The notes under the pieces: model-generated | Seen by the model: only the letters and a program-made list of their open reading frames with translations | Databases searched by the model: none | What the model was told of the DNA's origin: nothing | From: Acetobacteraceae bacterium | GTDB lineage: Bacteria; Pseudomonadota; Alphaproteobacteria; Acetobacterales; Acetobacteraceae | NCBI GenBank assembly: GCA_003151425.1 | Contig: PLXO01000303.1 | Location: forward strand, 1 to 52,349 | Direction of reading: 5' to 3' | DNA length: 52,349 bases | Made by a program: the position numbers and the translations under genes | Part shown: one piece after another, positions 8,293 to 16,127 of the stretch | Layout: every line of letters starts with the position of its first letter | Position numbering within the stretch: the first letter of the stretch is position 1

Positions 8293-8353
8293 GCCGTCTT
8301 CTCCTTCTGATACCGCAAGTAACGATGCTCGGCGCGGCGAGGGGCGTAATTCG

Positions 8354-9397
8354 TCAGCCCGCCTCGGTGCCACGCCATTCCGGCAGCGGCCGGACCTTTT
8401 CCACCGCCGGGTTGAGCACCAGCTTGGGGCGGTAGCCCTGCAGCACTCGCACGCAGTCGGTCGCGGTGATGATGTGTGCCTGCGAGCGCGTCTCCCGCGT
8501 CAGCCCGGCGATGTGTGGCACCAGCAGTACGTTGTCGAGCCGCAGGATCGGATGATCGGTGGGCAGCGGTTCGGGCTCGATGACATCGAGCGCGGCAAAC
8601 TCGATCCGGCGATCACGCAGCGCCGCGTACAGCGCATCGGTATTGACGCAGGCGCCGCGCGTGACATTCACGAACATGGCCGACGGCTGCATCTTGGCGA
8701 ACGCGGCGGCGTCGAACATGCGCTGCGTGCCGGCGGTAAGGGGAACGCAGCAGCAGACAAAGTCTGACTGTCGCAGCAGGTCGTCGAAGCTGACCCGCTC
8801 CACGCCGAGCTGGGCTTCGAGCGCCGTTCGCGGTACCTCGTCGCAATACAGGATGCGCATATCGAAACCGAAGGCGCGCCGCGCCAGGCCGCCGCCGACC
8901 CGCCCGAGTCCGACGATGCCAAGCGTGCGGTTATGGATATTCGTTCCGACAAAATTCATATTGAAGAAGGTGCCCTGCCTCTCCCACTCGCCGGCCTTCA
9001 CCGCCTGCGCCGCCGGCACGATCTTCCGTGCGGCACAAATCATCAGGGCGAAGGCATGGTCGGAGACGGTCGCGCAGTGGAATTCCACGTAGGTGACGTA
9101 GATGCCGCGCGCCGTCGCCGCATTCGGGTCGATATGGTCATAGCCCAGGCCGTTCCAGGCGATGACCTTCAATCGCTTCGACGCCTCGATCACCCGCGCG
9201 CTGAACACCCGGTGCGGCTCCGCGAATGTGCCGACATAGGCATCGGGATCCAGGGTCGTGGCGATCTCCACCATCTCATCTTCCGTCAGCGGCCGACCGC
9301 GGTCGTTCTGATGCACCTCGCCGATGCTCTCCAGGATCGACAATCCTTCCGGCAGGATCGGCTGCGTCACGAAGATCACGGGTTTGTTGGTCGTCAC
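8354..9397 (-). CDS. NAD-dependent D-2-hydroxyacid dehydrogenase
   Basis: The 347-residue chain has the two-domain layout of the family. The nucleotide-binding loop 'TLGIVGLGRVGGGLARR' lies near residue 160, followed by the acidic 'YCDEVP'. The catalytic residues are all visible: Arg in 'NVTRGACVNTDALY', Glu in 'DVIEPEPLPTDHP' and His in 'VPHIAGLT'. It would interconvert a 2-hydroxyacid and a 2-ketoacid with NAD(P)H in the cytoplasm. Its ATG overlaps the stop of the permease gene as ATGA, so it is translated as part of the transporter operon. This suggests that a 2-hydroxy- or 2-keto-acid, or something converted to one, is imported. Subfamily (phosphoglycerate, glyoxylate or other) cannot be told. 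Confidence 0.9.
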   Translation of the reverse strand: MTTNKPVIFVTQPILPEGLSILESIGEVHQNDRGRPLTEDEMVEIATTLDPDAYVGTFAEPHRVFSARVIEASKRLKVIAWNGLGYDHIDPNAATARGIYVTYVEFHCATVSDHAFALMICAARKIVPAAQAVKAGEWERQGTFFNMNFVGTNIHNRTLGIVGLGRVGGGLARRAFGFDMRILYCDEVPRTALEAQLGVERVSFDDLLRQSDFVCCCVPLTAGTQRMFDAAAFAKMQPSAMFVNVTRGACVNTDALYAALRDRRIEFAALDVIEPEPLPTDHPILRLDNVLLVPHIAGLTRETRSQAHIITATDCVRVLQGYRPKLVLNPAVEKVRPLPEWRGTEAG

Positions 9398-10293
9398 TTG
9401 AGCTTCTCCGGTGCTGGCTGCGGAATGTCGTCGGACGCGCTGCGGTGGCGGGCCCCCGGGATGGCGCGTGGCGAGCGGCGGGTAACAGCCGAGGCGAGCA
9501 AGCCGGCGATGCCCGTCGGCATCGCCACCGCGACGACGATCATCAATGCGCCGTAGACGATCAGTTCGGTCTCGGGTGCGATCTTGATCAGTTCGGGCAG
9601 GATGAACAGCGAGAAGGATCCGACCACCGGGCCGAATACGTTGGCCTTGCCGCCGACCAGGACGTAGACGAACAGCAGCATCGAGTTCTGGAAACCCAGA
9701 TCGGTGGGCTGGTACAGGCCGAACCGATGCGCCTGCAACGCGCCGGCGAGCGCGGCCATCCCGGAGCCCACGGCGAACACCGCGATCCGCAACCGCCGGA
9801 TGCGGACGCCAAACACCTCCGCAACGACCTCATCGTCCCCGGTGGCCCGGATGGCGACGCCGACGGCGGATCGGTCGATCCAGAAGGCAATCGCGAAGGT
9901 CAGCGCCAGGCCGCACAGGATCGGTATCGCGCTGCTGACGATGGGGATGTCCATCAGTCCCAGCCCGCCTCCGACCGCACCGATGTTGCTGACGACCGAG
10001 ACCGCGGCAATGCACAGGCTCAGCGTTGTTACGGCAAAGAACCATCGGTGCAGGCGCAGCGTGATCGCCGAGAAGCCTGCACCGAACGCCATCCCCGCCA
10101 GTACCGCGATCGGGACGCTGGCGACCGGCGTCAGGCCGAGGATCGTGCACAGCGCACCGGACGTATAACCGCCGACGCCGACGAACACCGCCATGCCGAC
10201 ATTCATCTGGCCGCTGCGGATTTGCAGGAACAATCCGATCGCCGCGATCGCGGAGATCGATGCCGACAGCAGGATGGTGCTCCAGAACCCCAT
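9394..10293 (-). CDS. Branched-chain amino acid-type ABC transporter permease, LivM-like
   Basis: This 299-residue, highly hydrophobic protein carries about eight to nine membrane helices. It has LivM family features: 'IGLFLQIRSGQMNVGMAVFVGVGGY' early, where the family has the S/GxGQxSxGxxxFxGxGAY pattern, and 'GVAIRATGDDEVVAEVFGV' in the cytoplasmic loop that contacts the ATPases, followed by 'LAGALQAHRFG' and 'LLFVYVLVGGKANVFGPVVG'. It would form the inner-membrane channel with the LivH-like partner at 10297. The C-terminus has a hydrophilic tail of about 30 residues. Its stop overlaps the start of the dehydrogenase gene. Confidence 0.92.
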   Translation of the reverse strand: MGFWSTILLSASISAIAAIGLFLQIRSGQMNVGMAVFVGVGGYTSGALCTILGLTPVASVPIAVLAGMAFGAGFSAITLRLHRWFFAVTTLSLCIAAVSVVSNIGAVGGGLGLMDIPIVSSAIPILCGLALTFAIAFWIDRSAVGVAIRATGDDEVVAEVFGVRIRRLRIAVFAVGSGMAALAGALQAHRFGLYQPTDLGFQNSMLLFVYVLVGGKANVFGPVVGSFSLFILPELIKIAPETELIVYGALMIVVAVAMPTGIAGLLASAVTRRSPRAIPGARHRSASDDIPQPAPEKLK

Positions 10294-10296
10294 GCC

Positions 10297-11169
10297 CTAC
10301 GCGACCCCGCGCGCCCGGATGATCCCTCTCGGGCGCAGTAGCAGTGTCAGCAACAGGATCAGGAACACGCTGACATCCCGGCTGGCCGAGCCGATCCAGG
10401 TGGTCGACAACGCCTCGACCAGGCCGATCAGTACGGCTCCGAACACGGCGCCGCGCAGGCTGCCGACACCGCCCACGATCATCGCCACCAGACCCTTGAT
10501 CGCGTAGGGGATACCCATCAGGGGACTGACCACGCCGTAGCTGATCCCGACCAGGATGCCGGCGACCCCCGCCAGCAGCGTGCTCATCGCCACCGTCAAC
10601 ACGATCACCCGGTCCGCGTCGATGCCCATGATCCGCGCGGCATCGCGATTCTGCGCGACCGCGCGCACCTGCCTGCCGAAATCCGAGTATTCGACCAGCA
10701 GTTCCAGCGCGACCAGCAGCACGAGTGCGACGACCAGGCTGACGATCAGGCCCTCGGTCATGAAAATGCCGCCGATTTTGACGAAGGACCATAGCTGGAT
10801 CGGGAATGCGGTCGCCTTGTTACCGAACAGCAGCGCGGCGCCGTTTTGCAACATCATTCCGGCCCCGATGGTGGCGATCAGCGGCATTTCGGTGGCGGCG
10901 TCACCTTTGAAGCGGCGGGCCGGCCGCATGGCGAACCGTTCCAGGAACAGCGCGCCCAGCAGAAGGACCAATACGCTGACGACGGCGGCACCCGGCCATC
11001 CCAGCCCGGCCGAGACGGCCCAGACCACGGCGAACGCCGCCACCATGCCGAAGTCCGCGTGGGTCATGTTCAAGACGCCCATGATCCCGAAGATCATGGT
11101 GAAACCGACCGCGTACAGCGCATAGATGCCGCTGGCCAGAACACCGTTGCAGATCTGCTGGACCAGCAT
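10297..11169 (-). CDS. Branched-chain amino acid-type ABC transporter permease, LivH-like
   Basis: I set the start at the ATG at 11169 (MLVQQICNGVLASGIYALYA), two bases past the LivF-like stop; the upstream extension is hydrophilic and lacks similarity. The 290-residue protein has eight or so membrane helices. Family motifs are 'GFTMIFGIMGVLNMTHADFGM' near the N-terminus and the EAA-like loop 'VRAVAQNRDAARIMGIDADRVI', which docks on the ATPases. It pairs with the LivM-like protein to form the permease. Tight spacing on both sides supports one operon. Confidence 0.92.
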   Translation of the reverse strand: MLVQQICNGVLASGIYALYAVGFTMIFGIMGVLNMTHADFGMVAAFAVVWAVSAGLGWPGAAVVSVLVLLLGALFLERFAMRPARRFKGDAATEMPLIATIGAGMMLQNGAALLFGNKATAFPIQLWSFVKIGGIFMTEGLIVSLVVALVLLVALELLVEYSDFGRQVRAVAQNRDAARIMGIDADRVIVLTVAMSTLLAGVAGILVGISYGVVSPLMGIPYAIKGLVAMIVGGVGSLRGAVFGAVLIGLVEALSTTWIGSASRDVSVFLILLLTLLLRPRGIIRARGVA

Positions 11170-11171
11170 TG

Positions 11172-11897
11172 CTACCGCCCCAGATACGCTGTCTGGATGG
11201 CGGGGTCGCCCAGCAGTTCGTCGCTGCTGCCCTCGCGCGTGATGCGGCCGAGTTCCAGCACGTAAGCCCGGCTGCACAGCTTCAGCGCGCGGAACGCATT
11301 CTGTTCCACCAGCAGCATGGAAAGGCCTTGGTGGCGCAGCGTCTCGAGCGTGCCATACACCAGATCCTGGATCACCGGCGCCAGCCCGAGCGACGGCTCG
11401 TCCAGCAGCAGCAGCCTGGGTCTCGCCATCAGCGTGCGGGCAATCGCCAGCATCTGCTGCTCACCGCCCGACAGCGTCCGCGTGACCTGCCGATGGCGTT
11501 CACGCAGGCGCGGGAACATCGCGAACATCGCCTCCAGTTGCACGCCGCGTTCGCTGCGCGGCAGCCGGCGGCCGCCGATCAGCAGCTCCTCATGCACGGT
11601 CAGGCCGGGAAACAGCTCGCGGCCTTCGGGCACGTAGCCGATGCCGGCGTGATTGATGAGGTGGGTCCGCAGCGCACGCACCGATTGCCCGAACAGCTCC
11701 AGCCGTTGCACCGGCGCCGTGACCAGTCGCATGATGCCGCGCAGCATGCTGGTCTTGCCCGCGCCGTTGCTGCCGATGACGGCAACGGCCTCGCCCGTCT
11801 GCACCACGACGCGAATGCCGTGCACAACGGGCACCGTGTCGTAGCGGACCTCCAGCCCTTCGACGACAAGCGCCTGCTGTGGCACCGGCGTTTTCAT
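11172..11897 (-). CDS. ABC transporter ATPase, LivF-like
   Basis: This 241-residue ATPase has Walker A 'IGSNGAGKTSM', the ABC signature 'LSGGEQQMLAIART', Walker B 'LLLLDEPSLGLAP' and the switch histidine region 'LLVEQN', where the final histidine is replaced by asparagine as in LivF. The 'EGRELFPGLTVHEEL' Q-loop region is also typical of LivF. It powers the importer together with the LivG-like ATPase, whose stop it overlaps by four bases. Confidence 0.93.
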   Translation of the reverse strand: MKTPVPQQALVVEGLEVRYDTVPVVHGIRVVVQTGEAVAVIGSNGAGKTSMLRGIMRLVTAPVQRLELFGQSVRALRTHLINHAGIGYVPEGRELFPGLTVHEELLIGGRRLPRSERGVQLEAMFAMFPRLRERHRQVTRTLSGGEQQMLAIARTLMARPRLLLLDEPSLGLAPVIQDLVYGTLETLRHQGLSMLLVEQNAFRALKLCSRAYVLELGRITREGSSDELLGDPAIQTAYLGR

Positions 11898-12634
11898 TGT
11901 GCGGCAACGCCGAGATAGACCGAGATGACCTCGGGATTGCGTCGGATATCGCTGATCGTTCCGGTCACGATCACGCGGCCGAAATTGAGCACGACCACCC
12001 CGTCGGAGACCTGTCCGACCAGGTCCATGTGGTGCTCGACCAGGATGACGGCGCAGCCGGCATCGGCGATCGCACGGATCAGCGTGGCCAGCCTGGCCTG
12101 TTCCGAATAGGTCGATCCGGCGGCGGGTTCATCCAGCAGGAACAGCCGCGGCCGGGTCGCCAGGCCGCGGGCGATTTCCAGGTGCCGGCGCTCGCCGTAA
12201 GACAGCTCGCTCGGCCGCATCGCCGCCTTTTGCAGCAGCCCGACCTGCGACAGAAGACCCCGGCAGGCGTCGGCCGTGTCGCGGCGTGTGCCGAGCTCCC
12301 GCGCCCGTCGACAGCGCAGATACGACCGGTGGGCCAGCCCGACATGCTCCTCAACGGTGAGGCTGTCGAACAGTCGTACGGTCTGAAACGTCCGGGTGAT
12401 ACCGGCTTCGAGCAGATCGCCGCGGCCGATCGAGGTGAACATGGCCCCGTCGATGTCGATGCGTCCGCTATCAAAAGGCGTCAGGCCGGAAAGGCAATCC
12501 AGCAGCGTCGATTTGCCGGCGCCGTTTGGCCCGATGACCGCGGTCACCTGCCCGCTCCGGGCCGACAACGAGACGGCGTCCACAGCTTGCAATCCGCCGA
12601 ACCGTTTCGAAACAGCGTCAACCCGGATCAGCAT
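11894..12634 (-). CDS. ABC transporter ATPase, LivG-like
   Basis: The 246-residue protein contains Walker A 'VIGPNGAGKSTLLDCLSGL', the signature 'LSYGERRHLEIARGL', Walker B 'LFLLDEPAAG' and the 'ILVEHHMDLV' switch histidine, all characteristic of LivG. The 'ITRTFQTVRLF' Q-loop is also diagnostic. It lies directly upstream of LivF with a four-base overlap and 69 bp downstream of the binding-protein gene. Confidence 0.93.
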   Translation of the reverse strand: MLIRVDAVSKRFGGLQAVDAVSLSARSGQVTAVIGPNGAGKSTLLDCLSGLTPFDSGRIDIDGAMFTSIGRGDLLEAGITRTFQTVRLFDSLTVEEHVGLAHRSYLRCRRARELGTRRDTADACRGLLSQVGLLQKAAMRPSELSYGERRHLEIARGLATRPRLFLLDEPAAGSTYSEQARLATLIRAIADAGCAVILVEHHMDLVGQVSDGVVVLNFGRVIVTGTISDIRRNPEVISVYLGVAAQ

Positions 12635-12703
12635 CTTCGCGCCGGGTCAGCAGCTTCGCCCCGATCGGCGTGCGCGGGCCGGATCAGCATCGAATTGCGC
12701 GTA

Positions 12704-13819
12704 TCAGCGGTCAATGCGGTCGTAGCCGTTCGGACCCCAGGCAAACAGATGAAATGCCTGCGCCTCATTGTCCCCAGATCCGCTGTAGCTGAACGAACCG
12801 TTGACACCTTCGAAGTCCTTGGTTGACCCCAACGCGTTGCGAATGGCGTCGCGGTCGGTCGATCCGGCGCGCCGGATCGCATCGGCCAGCAGACGGATCG
12901 CATCATAGGACGCGGCGGTGTGCGCCGACGGTTCGGCCTTCCCGGTCTTGTCGTGAAACAGGCGGATGAACTCGGTCACCACCGGCCGCTGGTCCTTCGC
13001 GTCGAACGGGAAATAGGTGATCATCCCCAGCGCGGCCTTGCCGGCGAGTTCGCCGATGTGCGGATCATTCAGGCTGGTGCCACCGAAGATGATGCCCTTG
13101 ATGCCGATGGAACGGGCCTGGACGATGATCGGCACCGCCTCATTGGTCGCGGCCGAAACCACCAGCATGTCCGGCTCGGTCGGGGCGATCTGGGTAAGCT
13201 GCGGCGTGAAATTCTGGTCGCCGCGCGTGAACGTCTCGACCGTGGTGACCTTGATGCCATACTTGGCGGCCGCCCGTTTGATCGCCTGGCTCTCGCCCAC
13301 GGTGTAGTTGTTCGTCGTTTCGTAGATGATCGCGAGGCTCTTGATCCCCTTCAGCTGCTGCAGCTTCTTGATAACGGCGTCCATCACCTTGTTGACGATG
13401 ACCATGACGCGAAACGAATATGGGCTGAATTTGTCGATCGCGCCGGCCGAGCCGACCGAGATGTTCACCACCTTGAGCTGCGCCGCCAACGGATCGACCG
13501 CCACGAATTCGTCGGTCGAATACGACAGGATGGCCACCACGTCCGGCTGCGCCGCGAATTGCTGGAACAGCGCCGCGGCTTTCGCCCGATCCGACAGTGT
13601 GTCCTGGTACTCCACCTTCATCTGGCGGCCGAGCACGCCCTTGGCGTTGATCGACTGCAGGCCAAGATCGACACCGAGTTTGACATCTTCGCCGTAGGTC
13701 GCGTTGGCGCCGCTGAATGGGATCGCGGCCCCCACCGGGATCGGCTTGTCCTCGGCGTAGGCGACAATGCTGTTGATACCGGACGCGGCAAGCGTCGCCA
13801 GTAGCATCCGCCGTTTCAT
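12704..13819 (-). CDS. Periplasmic substrate-binding protein of a Liv-type ABC importer
   Basis: The 371-residue protein begins with a basic and hydrophobic export signal (MKRRMLLATLAASGINSIVAYA). The mature chain follows the leucine-binding-protein fold (Peripla_BP_6): 'IPVGAAIPFSGANATYGED', 'GLQSINAKGVLGRQMKVEYQD', 'ILSYSTDEFVAVDPLAA' and 'SLAIIYETTNNYTVG'. It captures the substrate in the periplasm for the permease encoded downstream. Such proteins bind amino acids, amides, urea or aromatic acids; the substrate cannot be read from sequence. It is the first gene of the operon and faces the LysR gene. Confidence 0.92.
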   Translation of the reverse strand: MKRRMLLATLAASGINSIVAYAEDKPIPVGAAIPFSGANATYGEDVKLGVDLGLQSINAKGVLGRQMKVEYQDTLSDRAKAAALFQQFAAQPDVVAILSYSTDEFVAVDPLAAQLKVVNISVGSAGAIDKFSPYSFRVMVIVNKVMDAVIKKLQQLKGIKSLAIIYETTNNYTVGESQAIKRAAAKYGIKVTTVETFTRGDQNFTPQLTQIAPTEPDMLVVSAATNEAVPIIVQARSIGIKGIIFGGTSLNDPHIGELAGKAALGMITYFPFDAKDQRPVVTEFIRLFHDKTGKAEPSAHTAASYDAIRLLADAIRRAGSTDRDAIRNALGSTKDFEGVNGSFSYSGSGDNEAQAFHLFAWGPNGYDRIDR

Positions 13820-13944
13820 AACGCTTCTCCCACTTATGTGACACCTGATGGTCCAGGTACGCTGGACCCCGGCGCTCGGCTTGATTGGCGTCGAGTCTGC
13901 GGGCGGCGCAAGACCGAGGCAAATCGAATGTTGTTCTAAGGGCT

Positions 13945-13959
13945 ATGCCGATATGCTAT
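13945..13959. promoter_or_regulatory. Candidate LysR-type binding motif AT-N11-AT
   Basis: In the 219-bp divergent region between the binding-protein gene and the LysR gene, ATGCCGATATGCTAT fits the T-N11-A/AT-N11-AT pattern of LysR-family sites, with partial dyad symmetry. Autoregulation and control of the transport operon from one site would be usual. The motif is short and could occur by chance. Confidence 0.3.
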
Positions 13960-14038
13960 AGGGTGGCCGAGCGCGACCTTGTCGCGCGGGGAACCGGCGC
14001 GCCGGCGATCCCGCGACTAGCGCCGTTGGAAGCCATGC

Positions 14039-14977
14039 ATGGATATCCGTCAGCTCCGCTACTTCGTCGCCATCGTCGAACTCGGCAGCTTCAATCGCGC
14101 GGCTTCCCGATTGCGGGTTGCGCAGCCCGCGTTGAGCCGGCAGATCGCTCTGCTCGAACGCGAGACCGGCGTGATCCTGCTGCACCGGGAGGCGCATGGC
14201 TCCCGGCCGACCCAGGCGGGTGAGGCGTTGGCGGTTCGCGCAACCGCCATTCTGCGGGACCTGGAAGATACCCGGCAGGAGATGATCCGGATCGGGTCCG
14301 GTTTGGTCGAGCCGATACGGCTGGGGATTCCACCGTCGCTGTCGGTGTCCTTCCCGATGGACTTCGTCGCCACCGCCCAGGCCGCCTTCCCGAAGATCTC
14401 GCTCCTCGTCCGCGAGGCATGGACCGGTCACTTGGTAGAACTGCTGGTCGACAAGCGGGTCGATTGCGCGGTCATCTCGCAGACCCAGGTCCGGCGTGGG
14501 ATGATCACCTATGAACTGGTGCGCGAGGAATTCTGCGTCGTCAGCTTGTACCGTCGCGACCTTGGCACGGCAATCGATTGGCCCCACCTCGCTGTGACGC
14601 CGCTGGTGCTGCCCCCGCATCCCCACGGCACGCGGCTGATCGTCGAGGAAACATTTCGACGCATGGGCATCCGGCCGAACATCGTGCTGGAGACCGAGGT
14701 CCTGAATGTCATGACCGCCACAGTAACCAGCGGGGCGGCGTCCGCAATCCTGTCGCGGCGGGATGCGGAAAACCAAATGCCGCCCGGCAGCTTCACCGCA
14801 CGCAGGGTCACGAAACCGCGTTTGCACAACACGCTGGTACTCGCGCGATTGGGCGGCGGAAGGTCGGCAACCGATCTCGATCCGGTGTTCGAGGGCCTGG
14901 CACAATTGTTGCGGACCGCGATCAAACACCCGCACGGCGCAACCAGGCAGATGCCACCGCCCGTGCTGGCACGGTAG
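14039..14977 (+). CDS. LysR-family transcriptional regulator
   Basis: The 312-residue protein opens with the classic winged helix-turn-helix 'MDIRQLRYFVAIVELGSFNRAASRL' and 'QPALSRQIALLERETGVILLHR'. A periplasmic-binding-like effector domain runs from about residue 95 to 295. It is transcribed away from the Liv-type operon, the usual arrangement for a LysR regulator controlling its neighbours. The inducer is presumably the imported compound or a product of the adjacent dehydrogenases (inference). The C-terminal 15 residues are a non-conserved tail. Confidence 0.92.
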   Translation: MDIRQLRYFVAIVELGSFNRAASRLRVAQPALSRQIALLERETGVILLHREAHGSRPTQAGEALAVRATAILRDLEDTRQEMIRIGSGLVEPIRLGIPPSLSVSFPMDFVATAQAAFPKISLLVREAWTGHLVELLVDKRVDCAVISQTQVRRGMITYELVREEFCVVSLYRRDLGTAIDWPHLAVTPLVLPPHPHGTRLIVEETFRRMGIRPNIVLETEVLNVMTATVTSGAASAILSRRDAENQMPPGSFTARRVTKPRLHNTLVLARLGGGRSATDLDPVFEGLAQLLRTAIKHPHGATRQMPPPVLAR

Positions 14978-15321
14978 CCGACCGGGGTCGCAATGGAAGG
15001 TCATCGGGGGCGTCCGTGCGACACGTCCAAGACCCGAGAGGCGGCAGGCCGAACTCAGCGGTCTTCCGAAGCGATCCGCCGCCACAGTGCGCGGATCACG
15101 TCTCGCATCTTCAACGCCTCCTGCCAGCGGTCGGATAGCTCGTGGCCGTCGGCGCCGGTGATCCGTAGCTCGGCGGCCCGACCCCGCACAGGAAGGGTAG
15201 GCTCGCTCGGATGTGCCGATCTAAAAACACCGTCATCCAACCGTCCCAGTGTCCATAAACCCCCCATGCAAAGCGCCGTCTGCACTCACGGGATTCCGCG
15301 CCTTTCACCGCCGCGGAAAAA
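14978..15321. other. Intergenic region with one weak minus-strand ORF
   Basis: A minus-strand frame at 15055-15285 (76 codons, ending WQEALKMRDVIRALWRRIA) is protein-like in its last 45 residues. It lacks a ribosome site and a recognised family, so I do not call it a gene. A TGTCCATAAAC word at 15250-15260 repeats the beginning of the res-like site at 15322. Confidence 0.3.
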
Positions 15322-15349
15322 TGTCCATAAGACATTTGATTTAGGGACA
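15322..15349. promoter_or_regulatory. Candidate 28-bp resolvase res subsite
   Basis: The 28-bp segment begins TGTCCATAAGACATT and ends TTTAGGGACA, so TGTCC and GGACA form inverted ends. Both the length and the TGTCy...rGACA ends fit subsite I of Tn3/gamma-delta res sites. It lies 14 bp upstream of the serine recombinase gene. A second half-like word, TGTCCATAAAC, occurs at 15250-15260. Recombinase genes of this type are usually next to their own site and are repressed by binding to it. Confidence 0.5.
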
Positions 15350-15362
15350 CAAGAAACGTAGA

Positions 15363-15986
15363 GTGCGACATGGAGTGGAGGCTGGCACGAGCAAACGCAT
15401 CGCCCTTTACGTCCGCGTCAGCACTGATGGGCAGACCACGGCAAATCAGACCCATGAACTGTCCGCTTGGACCGCGCGCTGCGGCTACACAGTCGTCCAG
15501 GTCTACAAGGACGAAGGTATCAGCGGCGCCAAGGGCCGGGACAAGCGGCCGGGTCTGGACGCCATGTTGAAGGACGCCAACTGGCGCCAGTTTGACCAGG
15601 TGGCAGTCTGGGCAGTTGATCGTCTTGGTCGCAGCATGTCCGATCTGGTCCGCACCCTGGACGATTTGAAGGCGGCCGGAATTGATCTGTACCTACATGG
15701 GCAGGGGTTGGGCACGTCCACACCTACCGGCAAAGCGCTGTTCGGCATGCTGGGCGTCTTCGCCGAGTTTGAGCGCAGCATGATCGTCGCGCGCGTGAAG
15801 GCAGGGCTTGAACGCGCCAAGGCGACGGGGACGCGTACTGGCAACCCGTTCGGGCGCCCCGCCCTGTCTACCAGGAAGATCGAGATCGCCCGTACAGCGC
15901 TCGCCAACGGCGCCAGCGTGCGCGCTGCTGCGAAACTGGCGGGGATCAGCAAGAGCGCAGCCGGCAAGCTGGCGAAGGCCGCGTGA
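15363..15986 (+). CDS. Serine recombinase, resolvase/invertase family
   Basis: The frame starts at a GTG (15363); a second GTG at 15375 is an alternative and neither has a strong ribosome site. The product is 207 residues. Catalytic serine is in 'ALYVRVSTDGQ', with 'GISGAKGRDKRPGLDAML', 'AVWAVDRLGRSMSDLV' and 'FAEFERSMIVARVKAGLERAK' following. A C-terminal helix-turn-helix (SVRAAAKLAGISKSAAGKLA) completes it. It is similar in plan to the recombinase at 2635 but has a distinct DNA-binding domain. It sits at the left side of the defence island with a res-like site just upstream, and is probably active. Confidence 0.9.
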   Translation: MRHGVEAGTSKRIALYVRVSTDGQTTANQTHELSAWTARCGYTVVQVYKDEGISGAKGRDKRPGLDAMLKDANWRQFDQVAVWAVDRLGRSMSDLVRTLDDLKAAGIDLYLHGQGLGTSTPTGKALFGMLGVFAEFERSMIVARVKAGLERAKATGTRTGNPFGRPALSTRKIEIARTALANGASVRAAAKLAGISKSAAGKLAKAA

Positions 15987-15987
15987 C

Positions 15988-16119
15988 ATGGACACTCTGA
16001 CCCCCAACCCCCGCCTGCATGGCGGACGCCGAACACTGGCATCGCTTGCGCGCTGTCAACCGACCGATACTGTCGTCGTGCTGGCAGCGGAAAAATCAAC
16101 GTCTGCTGTTTGGGACTGA
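15988..16119 (+). CDS. Possible short hypothetical ORF (43 aa)
   Basis: An ATG one base after the recombinase stop opens 43 codons (MDTLTPNPRLHGGRRTLASL...). It has no recognised similarity. Translational coupling is possible, but the sequence could equally be non-coding spacer before the convergent M24 gene. Confidence 0.2.
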   Translation: MDTLTPNPRLHGGRRTLASLARCQPTDTVVVLAAEKSTSAVWD

Positions 16120-16127
16120 GGCAATCT

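Noticed and set aside
6254-8310. Long plus-strand frames of 422 and 289 codons
   Set aside because: They mirror the aldo/keto reductase and the gene upstream of it, which have clear motifs, ribosome sites and coupled overlaps on the minus strand.
9830-10792. A 320-codon minus-strand frame across the permease genes
   Set aside because: It is Arg/Gly-rich with no family pattern and overlaps the LivM- and LivH-like genes in a different frame.
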